Shown piece after piece: positions 8,900-17,042 of a stretch of 64,000 nt of DNA. The notes under the pieces are model-generated. The model saw only the letters and a program-made list of their open reading frames with translations, was not told where the DNA came from and did not search any database. The first letter of the stretch is position 1; each line of letters begins with the position of its first letter. A program made the position numbers and the translations under genes. This stretch comes from Bryobacterales bacterium (lineage in GTDB: Bacteria; Acidobacteriota; Terriglobia; Bryobacterales; Bryobacteraceae): NCBI GenBank assembly GCA_016713735.1, contig JADJOP010000002.1:62001-126000 (forward strand), read 5' to 3'.

Positions 8900-9709
8900 C
8901 TACGCCAGTTCGGGCAGCCGCCGGGCTGAGATGGCGGTGTGGCGGCGCTCCACGTAGGCGTCCAGTTCCGGGTGCGTCATCAGGTAGAAAGCGCCCTCGT
9001 TCCATTGGCGGAAGGCGATGTCGACCACCTCCTCAGGGCTCGGACTGGCCTCGAGAAGCGACTCGTAGCTCGCCAGTTGGGCCTCACTGTCCGAGTTGAA
9101 CTGTGCACCGAACCGGTCGCGCATGGAGCTGAGGATATTCGTTCTCACGAATCCTGGGCAAAGGACTCTGACGTCGATGGGGAGTTGAAGCGACTGAAAT
9201 TCTTGGGCGAGCGATTCAGCTATGCTAACAGATGCATGCTTGCTGGCCAGATAGTCAGCCCCGAAGGGCGAGGAAATGAAGCCGGCAGCGGAGGCCGTGA
9301 TGAGGATTGCCGACGGCGTGAGTTGTTCGATCATGCGTGGGACGAACGACTGGATGCCATGGATCAATCCCCATAGATTGGGGCCCAGCACCCATTCCCA
9401 CTCGGCCACTGACTTTTCCCATACCGGTTTGTGGGGACCGGCGACGCCGGCGTTCAGGCAGAGCAAGTCCACGCCTCCCAATAACTTCCAACTCTTTTCG
9501 GCGAGGGATGACACATCTGACGGCACACCGACGTCTGCTGTAATATGGTTGCAGTTGTATCGATTCGCGACAATCCGCAGCGCGACCTCGTTCCGGTCCG
9601 AGGCGACGATCGAGGCGTCTTCCGCCGCAAAACGCGCCACCAGTGCGGCACCGATGCCACTAGCGGCGCCGGTAATGACTACTCTCTTGTACGATTTCAG
9701 CAGGTTCAT
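8900..9709 (-). CDS. Short-chain dehydrogenase/reductase
   Basis: 269-residue SDR. The cofactor motif is TGAASGIG (residues 14-21), followed by NAG, the catalytic Ser in ILITASAAG and YLASK with the catalytic Tyr and Lys. An acidic ASDR after the second strand suggests NAD(H) rather than NADP(H). The C-terminal part that sets the substrate does not resemble a named enzyme I can identify. It is divergent from the Rrf2 regulator gene at 9814, with a 104-bp shared promoter region, so it may be a target of that regulator. No Shine-Dalgarno sequence precedes the ATG. Confidence 0.85.
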   Translation of the reverse strand: MNLLKSYKRVVITGAASGIGAALVARFAAEDASIVASDRNEVALRIVANRYNCNHITADVGVPSDVSSLAEKSWKLLGGVDLLCLNAGVAGPHKPVWEKSVAEWEWVLGPNLWGLIHGIQSFVPRMIEQLTPSAILITASAAGFISSPFGADYLASKHASVSIAESLAQEFQSLQLPIDVRVLCPGFVRTNILSSMRDRFGAQFNSDSEAQLASYESLLEASPSPEEVVDIAFRQWNEGAFYLMTHPELDAYVERRHTAISARRLPELA

Positions 9710-9813
9710 AAGGGATGTCTGCGCATTCAGATTAATAAAAGTTCAGGTGTTCTGGTTTCAGTGTGGGATTGCAAGCAATTGGGCGCGCGTAATTCAAACA
9801 TGGGAGGTTGGAG

Positions 9814-10269
9814 ATGATCTTCTCCAGACCAGTTGAGTATTCTCTGAGGGCCTTGTCGTATCTGGCGACTCTGGAAAACGGCTCCGTGGCCATGGCCCGG
9901 GACGTAGCGGAGGCCACAGACATCCCGCCGTTCTTTCTCGCGAAAATTCTCCAGGATCTGGCTCGCCAGGGATTGCTGGTTTCGCAGAAAGGCCCGACGG
10001 GTGGATTCCGTCTCAAAGATGCCCCCGAGAAGGTAAGTCTGCTGCGGGTAGTGGAAGCGGTACAAAAAGAGCCGATCGCCGGGCGTTGTCCGGCCGGACA
10101 CACTCCCTGTACGCGGTCGACGGCATGCGGATTTCACGAGTCGTGGGTTCCGGTGCAGGACCGTGTCGTAGAATATCTAAAGGGAACCACTCTTGCCGAG
10201 GCCGCGCGCTCGTTGGACCGCAAGCGGCCCAAGGCGTCCAAGAACCGGAAGCGAACCGGCAAGGGTTGA
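9814..10269 (+). CDS. Rrf2-family transcriptional regulator with three conserved-looking cysteines
   Basis: 151 residues beginning MIFSRPVEYSLRAL, the usual Rrf2/IscR N-terminus, with a winged helix-turn-helix (about residues 10-65) and the wing GPTGGFRL. Cysteines occur at GRCPAGHTPCTRSTAC, giving C-x6-C-x5-C, a spacing close to the 2Fe-2S ligands of IscR and the cluster ligands of NsrR. It is therefore likely to sense iron-sulfur status, NO or redox. GGGAGG at 9802-9807 sits six bases before the ATG at 9814 and decides the start over the TTG at 9808. It is divergent from an SDR gene and is followed by clpP after 64 bases. Confidence 0.9.
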   Translation: MIFSRPVEYSLRALSYLATLENGSVAMARDVAEATDIPPFFLAKILQDLARQGLLVSQKGPTGGFRLKDAPEKVSLLRVVEAVQKEPIAGRCPAGHTPCTRSTACGFHESWVPVQDRVVEYLKGTTLAEAARSLDRKRPKASKNRKRTGKG

Positions 10270-10333
10270 ATCGGGGCTGCCTGGGCGCGTCCGGGTGACA
10301 CTGCCCACGATCCCTGGAAGAGGCGAGGTACAC

Positions 10334-10971
10334 GTGGCTTTTCAATCGAAAAACGAGTACGAGATGCGAAACTCTGTTTTAGTGCCGATGGTGGTGGAAC
10401 AGACAGCCCGCGGCGAACGGGCCTTCGACATCTTCTCCCGGCTGCTGAAGGAGAACATCATCTTCATCGGCACGCCGATTGACGATCAGGTGGCCAACCT
10501 GGTGATCGCGCAGATGCTGTTTCTGGCCTCCGAGGATCCGGAGAAGGACATCTCGCTGTACATCAATTCACCGGGCGGCTCGATCACGTCGGGCCTGGCG
10601 ATTCTGGACACGATGAACCTCGTGGAACCCGACATCGTCACCTACTGCGTGGGCCAGGCGGCCTCCATGGCGGCCGTCCTGCTGGCCTGCGGGGCCAAGG
10701 GCAAGCGGTTTGCGCTGCCCAACGCGCGTGTGCTCATTCACCAGCCGCACGCCAGCGGCATCGGCGGGCAGGCCACCGACATCGATATCTATGCCAAGGA
10801 GATTCTGCGCATGCGGGAGATCCTGAACAAGATTTTGGCCGACGCCACGGGCAGCCGCTCGACAAACTGCAGCGAGACGTGGACCGCGACTACATTCTGG
10901 AAGCGCCACAGGCGGTGCAGTACGGCCTGGTGGACAAAATCATCTCCTCGCGAGGCGGAGAAAAGAAGTAG
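10334..10971 (+). CDS. clpP: ATP-dependent Clp protease proteolytic subunit ClpP, frameshifted
   Basis: ClpP assembles into tetradecameric barrels that degrade proteins fed by ClpX or ClpA/C. From GTG 10334 (GAGG five bases upstream) the frame matches ClpP through PMVVEQTARGERAFDI, YINSPGGSITSG, catalytic Ser in GQAASMAAV and catalytic His in IHQPHA. After ILADATG the frame breaks. Adding one C in GGGCAGCC at about 10851-10853 restores QPLDKLQRDVDRDYILEAP and a normal ending VDKIISSRGGEKK with stop at 10971, for 212 residues. The catalytic Asp lies in this last part (DRD), so the uncorrected frame, which stops at 10981, would lack it. No clpX or tig gene is adjacent, so this may be a second ClpP copy. 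The 3' end is convergent with rhaB. Confidence 0.88.
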
Positions 10972-10977
10972 GGCAGG

Positions 10978-12468
10978 CTAGACGGCCCGCTGTAATCTCC
11001 GGAACCGTTCATATGCCGCGTTCCAGCCAGCTTCGGCCGCGCCGGGACGCGGCGTTACTGTTTCCAGAGGGAAACTGCGCCGGACCACCGCGCGGATCTC
11101 GGCAAGACCGCTTACCTCGCCCGCACCCATGGCCTGCACGAGAACGTTTCCGGCGGCGGTAGCTTCCGTGGGGCCGGCGACGACCGTGCGCTGGGTGCAG
11201 TCGGCCACCATCTGATTGAGAAGAGTATTCTGTGAGCCGCCGCCGACGATGTGGACGGTGGCAATGGGGCGCGCGGTGAGCTCTTCCAGGCTTTCCAGCA
11301 CCTGACGGTAGCGCAGGGCGAGGCTTTCCAGGATCACGCGGGCCATGGCGCCGGGCTCGGTGGAAACGGCCTCGCCGTGCTCTCGCGCCCAGCGGGCGAT
11401 GCGCTCGGGCATGTGGCCGGGTTCGAGGAAGGCGTCCGGGTCGATGACGGCTTGGAAGGGTTGCGCGGCGGCGGCCAGCGCGGCGAGTTCGGCATAGGAG
11501 TGGGTGTAGCCCTCCGCCTCCCAAGCCCGGCGGCATTCCTGCAGCGGCCACAGGCCCATGATGTTCTTCAGCAGCCGCACCTTGCCTTCGACGCCGACCT
11601 CGTTTGTGAAATTGAGTTCGAGCGCGCGGGCGGTGGTGATAGGGGCATCGAGTTCGACGCCCATCAACGACCATGTGCCCGAGGAGATGTAACACCAGCC
11701 GCCTTCGGTGAAGGGCCGTTCGGCGGGAACAGCGGCCACGGCGGAGGCAGTGTCGTGGCCGGCGGTAGCGAAGACGGGCGTGCTTCCGCTGAGGCCTGTT
11801 GCCTCGGCCACCTCGGCGCGCAATGTGCCCAGGCGGGTGCCGGCGGGGACGATTTCCGGCAGAATGTCGCCGGGAATGCCGAGCTCGCTGAGCAGGCCCG
11901 TGGCCCACTTGCCGGTGGCGGGGTTGTAGAACTGCGAAGTGGAGGCGATGGTCTGCTCGGCACGGATGACGCCGGAGAGAAAGTAGGCGAAGAGGTCAGG
12001 CATGAAGACGAGCGAACGGGCCGCGGCCAGCGCGGGTGAGGCGGCGAGCTGCAGCGCATGCAACTGGCAGAGCGTGTTGAACTGCATGAACTGCAGGCCG
12101 GTTTCCGAGTAAATTCTCTCTTTTGTGAGGGCGGCCGAGGTGCGCTCGATCATGCCGTTGTTGCGCGAGTCGCGGTAGTGGCGGGGATTATCGACGAGCG
12201 CGCCGTCGGGGCCGAGCAGGCCGAAGTCGACACCCCAGGTATCGACGCCGACGCCCAAAGCCTCGATGCCCCTGCGGCCGGCAACATGCAGGCCCTCCTG
12301 GATCTCATGCCAGAGGCGGAGCGTGTCCCAATAGAGCCCGGTGGGCAGGCGGACGGGGGTGTTGGCAAAGCGGTGGAGCTGCTCCAGTTCAAGGATGGAT
12401 TCATGGAGGCTGGCGGCCATGACACGGCCGCTTTCGGCTCCCAGATCAACGGCGAGATAGCGCTTCAT
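10978..12468 (-). CDS. rhaB: Rhamnulokinase
   Basis: FGGY-family sugar kinase of 496 residues, phosphorylating L-rhamnulose at O1 with ATP in the cytoplasm. Features: N-terminal DLGAESGRVM phosphate-binding motif, GVGVDTWGVDFGLLG, PRHYRDSRN, catalytic Asp and nucleotide region ATAGHDTASAV and YISSGTWSLMG, and the C-terminal VHIVGGGSQNTLLNQ. The combination VDTWGVDF and HYRDSR is characteristic of RhaB rather than xylulose or glycerol kinase. The gene starts inside the stop of the upstream dehydrogenase (ATGA at 12465-12468), so the pair is translationally coupled. No isomerase or aldolase for rhamnose is in the window. Confidence 0.88.
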   Translation of the reverse strand: MKRYLAVDLGAESGRVMAASLHESILELEQLHRFANTPVRLPTGLYWDTLRLWHEIQEGLHVAGRRGIEALGVGVDTWGVDFGLLGPDGALVDNPRHYRDSRNNGMIERTSAALTKERIYSETGLQFMQFNTLCQLHALQLAASPALAAARSLVFMPDLFAYFLSGVIRAEQTIASTSQFYNPATGKWATGLLSELGIPGDILPEIVPAGTRLGTLRAEVAEATGLSGSTPVFATAGHDTASAVAAVPAERPFTEGGWCYISSGTWSLMGVELDAPITTARALELNFTNEVGVEGKVRLLKNIMGLWPLQECRRAWEAEGYTHSYAELAALAAAAQPFQAVIDPDAFLEPGHMPERIARWAREHGEAVSTEPGAMARVILESLALRYRQVLESLEELTARPIATVHIVGGGSQNTLLNQMVADCTQRTVVAGPTEATAAGNVLVQAMGAGEVSGLAEIRAVVRRSFPLETVTPRPGAAEAGWNAAYERFRRLQRAV

Positions 12469-13505
12469 GGTGCGACCTCGATGAGAATTTTGCCGACGCC
12501 CGAGCGGTACTCAGCGAGGAGTTCGAAGGCCTCGGGCGTCTGCTCCAGCGGGAAACGGTGAGTGATGAGGGACTCCGGAATGCGCCCGGCGCGGATGAGT
12601 TCGATGGCCTGCGCGCCGCGGTGATTGGAGCGCTTGATGGTCTGAATGCGCAGCTCCTTCATCATCGCGGTGTGGATGTCGATGGCGAACATCTTCTCCG
12701 TGGGGATGCCGATGAGGACGAACTGGGCGCCGGAGCGGGCGCAGGTGATGCCGGCGCGGATGGTGTCGGGAGCGCCGGCCGCATCGAGCACGACGTCGAC
12801 GCCGCGGCCGTTGGTCCATTCCAGGATGGCGGCGCCGGGGTCGCGGCGGCCGTCGGAGAGGATGGCCTCATCAGCTCCGTGCCGGCGGGCGTGGTCGAGC
12901 CGGTGGGCAACCTTGTCGACGGCGATGATACGCGAGGCGCCGGCCATTTTCGCGAAGAGAATGCACAGTTGGCCGATGGGTCCGCAGCCCATCACGGCGA
13001 CCGTAGAGCCGACGGGGATCTGAACCAGTTCCATCACGTGAACGAGCACGGCGACGGGTTCGATGAGAGAGGCCTGGGCGGTGGAGAGGCCTTCGGGGAC
13101 GAGGTCGGCGTTGCGCGCCGGGACCACGGCCTGCTGGCGGTAGAAGCCCGGCGAGTGGATGCTGCCCATGAAGACGCTGTGGAGGCAGTTGTTGGGGTGG
13201 CCGGTGACGCAGAATTCGCAGTGGCCGCAGGTAATGGACGGCTCGATGGAAACGCGCTGGCCGACTGTGTGCGTAGTGACGCCCGCGCCGACGGCGGTGA
13301 CAATGCCCACCGGCTCGTGGCCCAGCACCATGGGATAGACGGCTTCGACGTGGCCGACACCGCCGTCGCAATACCAGTGAAGATCACTGCCGCAGATGCC
13401 CACCGCCTGAAGGCGGATGAGGAGTTCACCTGGGCCTGGATCGGGGGGAGGGGCGATTTCGCGGGGTTCAAGAACGCGCTTGGCAACAAGGGGAACGGCG
13501 AGCAT
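12465..13505 (-). CDS. Zinc-dependent medium-chain alcohol/polyol dehydrogenase
   Basis: 346-residue MDR enzyme. Catalytic zinc ligands are Cys in GICGSD and His-Glu in GHEP; the structural zinc site has four Cys in CGHCEFCVTGHPNNC. The cofactor motif GCGPIGQL is followed by AVDK, which favours NAD. Closest in pattern to sorbitol/L-threonine dehydrogenases. Coupling to rhaB by an ATGA overlap suggests a sugar or polyol substrate, perhaps a deoxy-sugar such as a rhamnose derivative; that is inference. The start lacks a Shine-Dalgarno sequence. A TACACT hexamer (minus strand, 523-518 of the 13.5-kb block) lies 12 bases before it. Confidence 0.85.
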   Translation of the reverse strand: MLAVPLVAKRVLEPREIAPPPDPGPGELLIRLQAVGICGSDLHWYCDGGVGHVEAVYPMVLGHEPVGIVTAVGAGVTTHTVGQRVSIEPSITCGHCEFCVTGHPNNCLHSVFMGSIHSPGFYRQQAVVPARNADLVPEGLSTAQASLIEPVAVLVHVMELVQIPVGSTVAVMGCGPIGQLCILFAKMAGASRIIAVDKVAHRLDHARRHGADEAILSDGRRDPGAAILEWTNGRGVDVVLDAAGAPDTIRAGITCARSGAQFVLIGIPTEKMFAIDIHTAMMKELRIQTIKRSNHRGAQAIELIRAGRIPESLITHRFPLEQTPEAFELLAEYRSGVGKILIEVAP

Positions 13506-13559
13506 GACGAAGCAACCAGTGTATCGCCGCGCCAGCCGGTTCCGTGAGTCGGGGAGGCG

Positions 13560-14069
13560 TCAGAACGGCGATTCGTCAGCCGATGGGCCGTAGATGGACG
13601 GCACGAGCACATCCATCATGCGCAGATAGACGCTCAACTGGCCGCGGTGGTGAATGAGGTGGTTGAGGATGAAACTGCGGTAGACGGCGATGCGGGGCAG
13701 GGTCATCATGCGCTGGCCGCCCTTGAGCAGCGTCCAGGGGGTCATCATGGCGGCGTCGCTGGTGGCCGAAATCGCCGCCTTCATCGACGCGCTCAGCTCA
13801 TCGAACCGGGCCAAGGCGTCGGCGACTGATTTCAGTTCGGGGCGCTCGTAGGCCGGCCCTCCCAGCGGCTGCATGTCGAACTCGTCGCGGTCGAAGGTGA
13901 CCAGGCCCCACATGGGGATCTCGGCCAGATGGGCGACGAGGTCGTGGGCGGAGTAGGACTTTGCGTGCGGCTTGAAGGCGAGTTGCGCGTCGGGAACGCG
14001 TGCGATGCATGTGCGCGTGGTGGCGAGTTCGCGTTCGAGTTCGGGGAGCAGAGAATCGCTGATGGGCAT
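13560..14069 (-). CDS. DinB-family four-helix-bundle protein
   Basis: 169 residues with the DinB/DUF664 pattern: a first conserved His in HDLVAHLAE and the paired HxxxH-like segment NHLIHHRGQLSVYLRM, which supply the metal site of the family. Members include bacillithiol- or mycothiol-dependent transferases and damage-induced proteins of unknown activity. GGAG about nine bases before the ATG supports the start. A TACAAT about 20 bases before the ATG is a plausible -10. It lies 54 bases upstream of the zinc dehydrogenase gene in the same direction. Confidence 0.85.
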   Translation of the reverse strand: MPISDSLLPELERELATTRTCIARVPDAQLAFKPHAKSYSAHDLVAHLAEIPMWGLVTFDRDEFDMQPLGGPAYERPELKSVADALARFDELSASMKAAISATSDAAMMTPWTLLKGGQRMMTLPRIAVYRSFILNHLIHHRGQLSVYLRMMDVLVPSIYGPSADESPF

Positions 14070-14127
14070 TGTGGTGTCTCCGGCTTTCTATTGTAGGCGA
14101 GGGGCAAGGGAAAATCGCAGGACAACG

Positions 14128-14163
14128 AAAAGGGCCCGGCGCTGGAGGAGAACGCCGGGCCCT
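14128..14163 (-). terminator. Rho-independent terminator of the M48 protease gene
   Basis: A perfect 11-bp stem (14131-14141 with 14153-14163) with an 11-base loop. Read on the minus strand it is followed by TTTT, then CGTTG. It lies 53-88 bases past the stop codon of the M48 gene and upstream of the DinB gene. This is the strongest terminator I see in the window. Confidence 0.8.
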
Positions 14164-14215
14164 ATTTCGCTCGTGCCGAGCTTGCAGGGGCTCGTTTGCG
14201 GAGATCGAAAGAACT

Positions 14216-15211
14216 CTAGTTGCTCGGGCGCCGTTTCAGGGTCGGTCGCTCGTCTTCGTCTTCAGCCTGGGGTTTCTCGTTCCCTTCCGAGTCGATCTTG
14301 CCGGAGCCGGCCTTGCGCAGGCGCGGTTTGTTCGGGTCGTCGGCTTCGGGCTTGCGGCGGTTGAGCATGGCCGTGAGGCGCGATTTGACGTCGTTGAACT
14401 CGGAGGTCGTCACGACGTACTCGGGCTTGGACTCGAGGATCTCCTGGATGTTCTTCTGCGAGTTCTTGATGCGGTCCTCGGTCATGGGGTGAGAGCTGAA
14501 CACCTTGGCCATCGTGCCGGGCTTGCGCTTTTCGTCCGACTGGAGTTTTTCGAAGAAGTCGACGAAAGCGGTGGGGTCGTAGCCGGCCTTGTAGAGATAC
14601 TGCAGGCCGAGCAGGTCAGCTTCGGTCTCAAAGCCGCGCGAGAAGCTGAGGAAGCCGATGGGGACAAGCACGCTGGCCGCCTGGCGGACACCGTAGCCGG
14701 CCCAGCCCCCCATGAAGATGAGCGGGATGCTGGCCATATTCGCGATTGTGCCGCGGGTGGCTTGGCGTGTGCCATGGCGGGCGGCGATGTGGGCGATTTC
14801 GTGGGCCATGACGCCGGCCAGTTCCGCTTCGGTTTCGGCGCGCAGCAGCAGGCCGCTATTGACGAAGAAGAAGCCGCCGGGCAGGGCGAAGGCATTCACC
14901 TCTTCGGCGTCGATCACCTTGATGGTGACCGGGACCTTCACATCGGAGTTGCGGACGAGGTTCTGGCCGAGGCGGTTGACGTACTCGGCGACCACGGGAT
15001 CGTCGACGATCTTGGCCTGACGCTCAATCTCTTGAGCGAGGCCCTTTCCCATGGCGATTTCCTTCTCCAACGAGTAGAAGTTCACGCCCTTGCCGACGTC
15101 ACGGTTGCCGATCTCGTCGGGATCTTTCTTTTTGTCCTTGGCCGAAACGATGGGCGCAGCCAGCGCCAGGGCCAGAACAAGACTCGTGCCTAGCTTCCAG
15201 AAATTCCTCAC
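14216..15211 (-). CDS. Secreted M48-family zinc metalloprotease
   Basis: 331 residues. Signal peptide near LGTSLVLALALAAPIVSA. The Zn site is HEIAH with the third ligand Glu in GFETEADLLG, as in BepA/HtpX-like M48 enzymes, which handle outer-membrane protein assembly and quality control. A hydrophobic stretch follows the active site (ASIPLIFMGGWAGYGV). The C-terminal 90 residues are highly charged and lack a recognisable TPR. The start is a GTG at 15211 with GGGAGGAG seven bases upstream; a frame beginning at 15262 has no such site. The gene ends at a strong terminator. Confidence 0.88.
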   Translation of the reverse strand: MRNFWKLGTSLVLALALAAPIVSAKDKKKDPDEIGNRDVGKGVNFYSLEKEIAMGKGLAQEIERQAKIVDDPVVAEYVNRLGQNLVRNSDVKVPVTIKVIDAEEVNAFALPGGFFFVNSGLLLRAETEAELAGVMAHEIAHIAARHGTRQATRGTIANMASIPLIFMGGWAGYGVRQAASVLVPIGFLSFSRGFETEADLLGLQYLYKAGYDPTAFVDFFEKLQSDEKRKPGTMAKVFSSHPMTEDRIKNSQKNIQEILESKPEYVVTTSEFNDVKSRLTAMLNRRKPEADDPNKPRLRKAGSGKIDSEGNEKPQAEDEDERPTLKRRPSN

Positions 15212-15326
15212 GGCACTCCTCCCAGTCTCATTATAGGGCCGCTTTCCCCAGCCCATTTGCAAAATCTCCGAGGGTTTTGGCCGCGCGCGAAGGCGTCGGG
15301 CACATCACCCGCCGCGGAGACTTCAT

Positions 15327-15332
15327 CATAAT
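15327..15332 (+). promoter_or_regulatory. -10-like hexamer directly before a start codon
   Basis: CATAAT ends six bases before the GTG at 15339, so transcription seven bases downstream would begin on the GTG. No ribosome binding site is present. No convincing -35 is visible. Confidence 0.35.
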
Positions 15333-15338
15333 AAACGT

Positions 15339-16490
15339 GTGCCCCCGCATTCCGGTTTCGCAACAAACGGCGCTGAAACGCCGATTTGGCAGGCTGTTCG
15401 CCCGTCCTTCCCCGTCACGGAGAAGTTGATCTATCTGAACCACGCCGCCGTGGCGCCGCTGGTGCTGCCGGCCGCTGAACGAATGAAGTGGTTTGCCGAG
15501 GATGGCTGCCTGTACGGCTCGCTGCACTATGACCAGTGGCTGGCGGCCTATGAATCGCTGCGTACGGCCACGGCGCACCTCATTGGCGCGCATCGCGACG
15601 AGATCGCCACCGTGAAGAACACCTCGGAGGGCATTGCGACGGTGGCGCTGGGGCTGGAGTGGAAGCCCGGCGACCGCGTGGTGGCCTTCCGCGAGGAGTT
15701 CCCGGCGAACTACTACCCGTGGCTGCGGCTGGAGCGGCGCGGGGTTACGGTGGAGTGGCTCTCCATTTATGACCCGCTGGAGCGCATCGACGCCGCCGCG
15801 CGCGGGGCGAAGTTGCTGGCGATCAGTTTCGTGAACTACCTCTCGGGGCACCGGGTGGACCTCAATGCGATTGGCGCGATCTGCCGCCGTCACGGCGTCT
15901 TCTTTTTCGTAGATGCCATCCAGGGGCTTGGCGTCTTCCCTTTAGATGTGGAACAAGCGCACATCGATGCATTGTCCGCCGACGGGCACAAATGGCTGTT
16001 GGGGCCGGAGGGCTGCGGTGTGCTGTATGTCCGGCGGGAGTGGCTGGACCGCATCGAGCCGGTGGAGTTCGGCTGGACAAACGTGGCGGGGTCTGCCGAC
16101 TACGGCTCGCGTGACATGACGCTGCGCTCGGATGCGGGACGCTACGAGTGCGGGACGCTGAACACGATCGGGATCTTCGGGCTGGAGGCGTCGATCCGCT
16201 TTCTGCTCAAGACGGGCGTGGAGCGTGTGGGCGAGGCGGTGAGCGCGCTGGCCAGCCAACTGATCCGCGGAGCGCGCGAGTTGGGCTACGAGGTGTTGGG
16301 GGTGGATGTGCCGGGAGCGCGGTCGGGGATTGTGAGTGTGCGCAAGGAGGGCGTCGATGCGCGGATGCTGGTGGCGCGGTTGAAGGATGCCGGGGTGATC
16401 GCCGCGCCGAGACAGGGCTATGCGCGGCTGTCACCACACTTCTACATTGCCCCGGCTGAAATTGACCGTGTCTTGGACCTGTTGAGTTAG
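15339..16490 (+). CDS. Class V aminotransferase (cysteine desulfurase/epimerase-like)
   Basis: 383-residue PLP enzyme of fold type I. The PLP lysine is in LSADGHKWLLGPEG, with the preceding Asp in FFVDAIQGLG and the substrate-binding region YLNHAAVAPLVLP at the N-terminus. The pattern is that of the group annotated as cysteine desulfurase-like or isopenicillin-N-epimerase-like. No conserved Cys loop of IscS/SufS is visible before the C-terminus, so a desulfurase role is not supported. The GTG start has no Shine-Dalgarno sequence but a -10-like CATAAT six bases before it. The neighbouring M48 gene is divergent. Confidence 0.82.
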   Translation: MPPHSGFATNGAETPIWQAVRPSFPVTEKLIYLNHAAVAPLVLPAAERMKWFAEDGCLYGSLHYDQWLAAYESLRTATAHLIGAHRDEIATVKNTSEGIATVALGLEWKPGDRVVAFREEFPANYYPWLRLERRGVTVEWLSIYDPLERIDAAARGAKLLAISFVNYLSGHRVDLNAIGAICRRHGVFFFVDAIQGLGVFPLDVEQAHIDALSADGHKWLLGPEGCGVLYVRREWLDRIEPVEFGWTNVAGSADYGSRDMTLRSDAGRYECGTLNTIGIFGLEASIRFLLKTGVERVGEAVSALASQLIRGARELGYEVLGVDVPGARSGIVSVRKEGVDARMLVARLKDAGVIAAPRQGYARLSPHFYIAPAEIDRVLDLLS

Positions 16491-16555
16491 TACGCGGAGA
16501 ATGATTGAGCGGTGGGTCAAAGAAAACTTACTTACCGGAAAATCCAACTTTCTTC

Positions 16556-16585
16556 TTGACCGGCAGCACCACCCGGTGGTAGTGT
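16556..16585 (+). promoter_or_regulatory. Promoter-like pair upstream of the tRNA-like element
   Basis: TTGACC at 16556-16561 and TAGTGT at 16580-16585 with an 18-base spacer. The -35 is near consensus and the -10 is weak. A transcript would begin near 16592 and cover the tRNA-like sequence. Confidence 0.35.
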
Positions 16586-16699
16586 CTAAAGACGGAGAGA
16601 TTTCCCATGATTCTGCAAAGCCAAAAGTTCGGGATCCCAACCCCCGTCTGGTGCGGCCTCGATGAGTCGCCGTATGCCGGCTTGCGGAACGTCTCCCCG

Positions 16700-16772
16700 T
16701 GTCCTGTAGCTCAGATGGGTAGAGCGTTGAGGCATTCCCTCAAGGGTCTCGGGTTCGAATCCCGACAGGCAA
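16700..16772 (+). tRNA. tRNA-like sequence, probably degenerate
   Basis: The geometry of a tRNA is complete: T8-A9, a perfect D stem GCTC/GAGC, a D loop with GGG, a 5-bp anticodon stem TTGAG/CTCAA, a 5-base variable loop, and a perfect T arm TCGGG-TTCGAAT-CCCGA. Against function: the acceptor stem has two mismatches out of seven (pairs 2-71 and 3-70), position 33 is C rather than the near-universal U, and the apparent anticodon ATT is not used by bacterial tRNA-Asn. No CCA is encoded. I read it as a tRNA relic or mimic, not a working tRNA. Confidence 0.35.
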
Positions 16773-16777
16773 CCGCA

Positions 16778-16794
16778 ACCGACTTCCAATCGGT
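16778..16794 (+). repeat. Hairpin resembling a tRNA-Gly(UCC) anticodon arm
   Basis: ACCGA-CTTCCAA-TCGGT: a perfect 5-bp stem with a 7-base loop that has T33, TCC at the anticodon positions and A37-A38. It begins five bases after the tRNA-like sequence ends. Only one copy is seen in the window, so calling it a repeat rests on memory of similar dispersed hairpins in other phyla. Confidence 0.3.
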
Positions 16795-17042
16795 CCGCTA
16801 ACAACAGGGGCCTGCCCGGTCCCGTTTCCCGCCACTTTTCCAGCAACGCAGTAAGTTGATGCCAAAGCCGGCAGCCGGTGTGCTGCTTTGCGCTTGCATG
16901 CAAACTGATTCGACTTAGTGGTTTCTGATAAGCCGTTTCTTCGCGTTGGCCCGCCACACATCCGGTGAAGCGTACCGGGCGAGCCTCAAAAACAAATCAA
17001 CAAACAGGCAGTTCATTCGTCAGTCCTAAGGAGGACGCATTT

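Larger units (their letters stand above)
16491..17042. other. Gene-poor region of 552 bp with tRNA-like sequence
   Basis: Between the aminotransferase and the slipin. It contains a promoter-like pair (16556-16585), a tRNA-shaped but degenerate sequence (16700-16772) and a 17-base hairpin (16778-16794). A 64-codon open frame at 16607-16801 translates through the tRNA-like part and resembles no protein I know, although GGAGAG lies eight bases before its ATG. I do not call it a gene. Confidence 0.5.

Noticed and set aside
12558..13547. A 329-codon plus-strand open frame
   Set aside because: Antisense to the zinc dehydrogenase; no domain and no ribosome binding site.
16607..16801. A 64-codon open frame with GGAGAG upstream
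   Set aside because: Its second half is a translation of the tRNA-like sequence and hairpin; nothing protein-like can be recognised.
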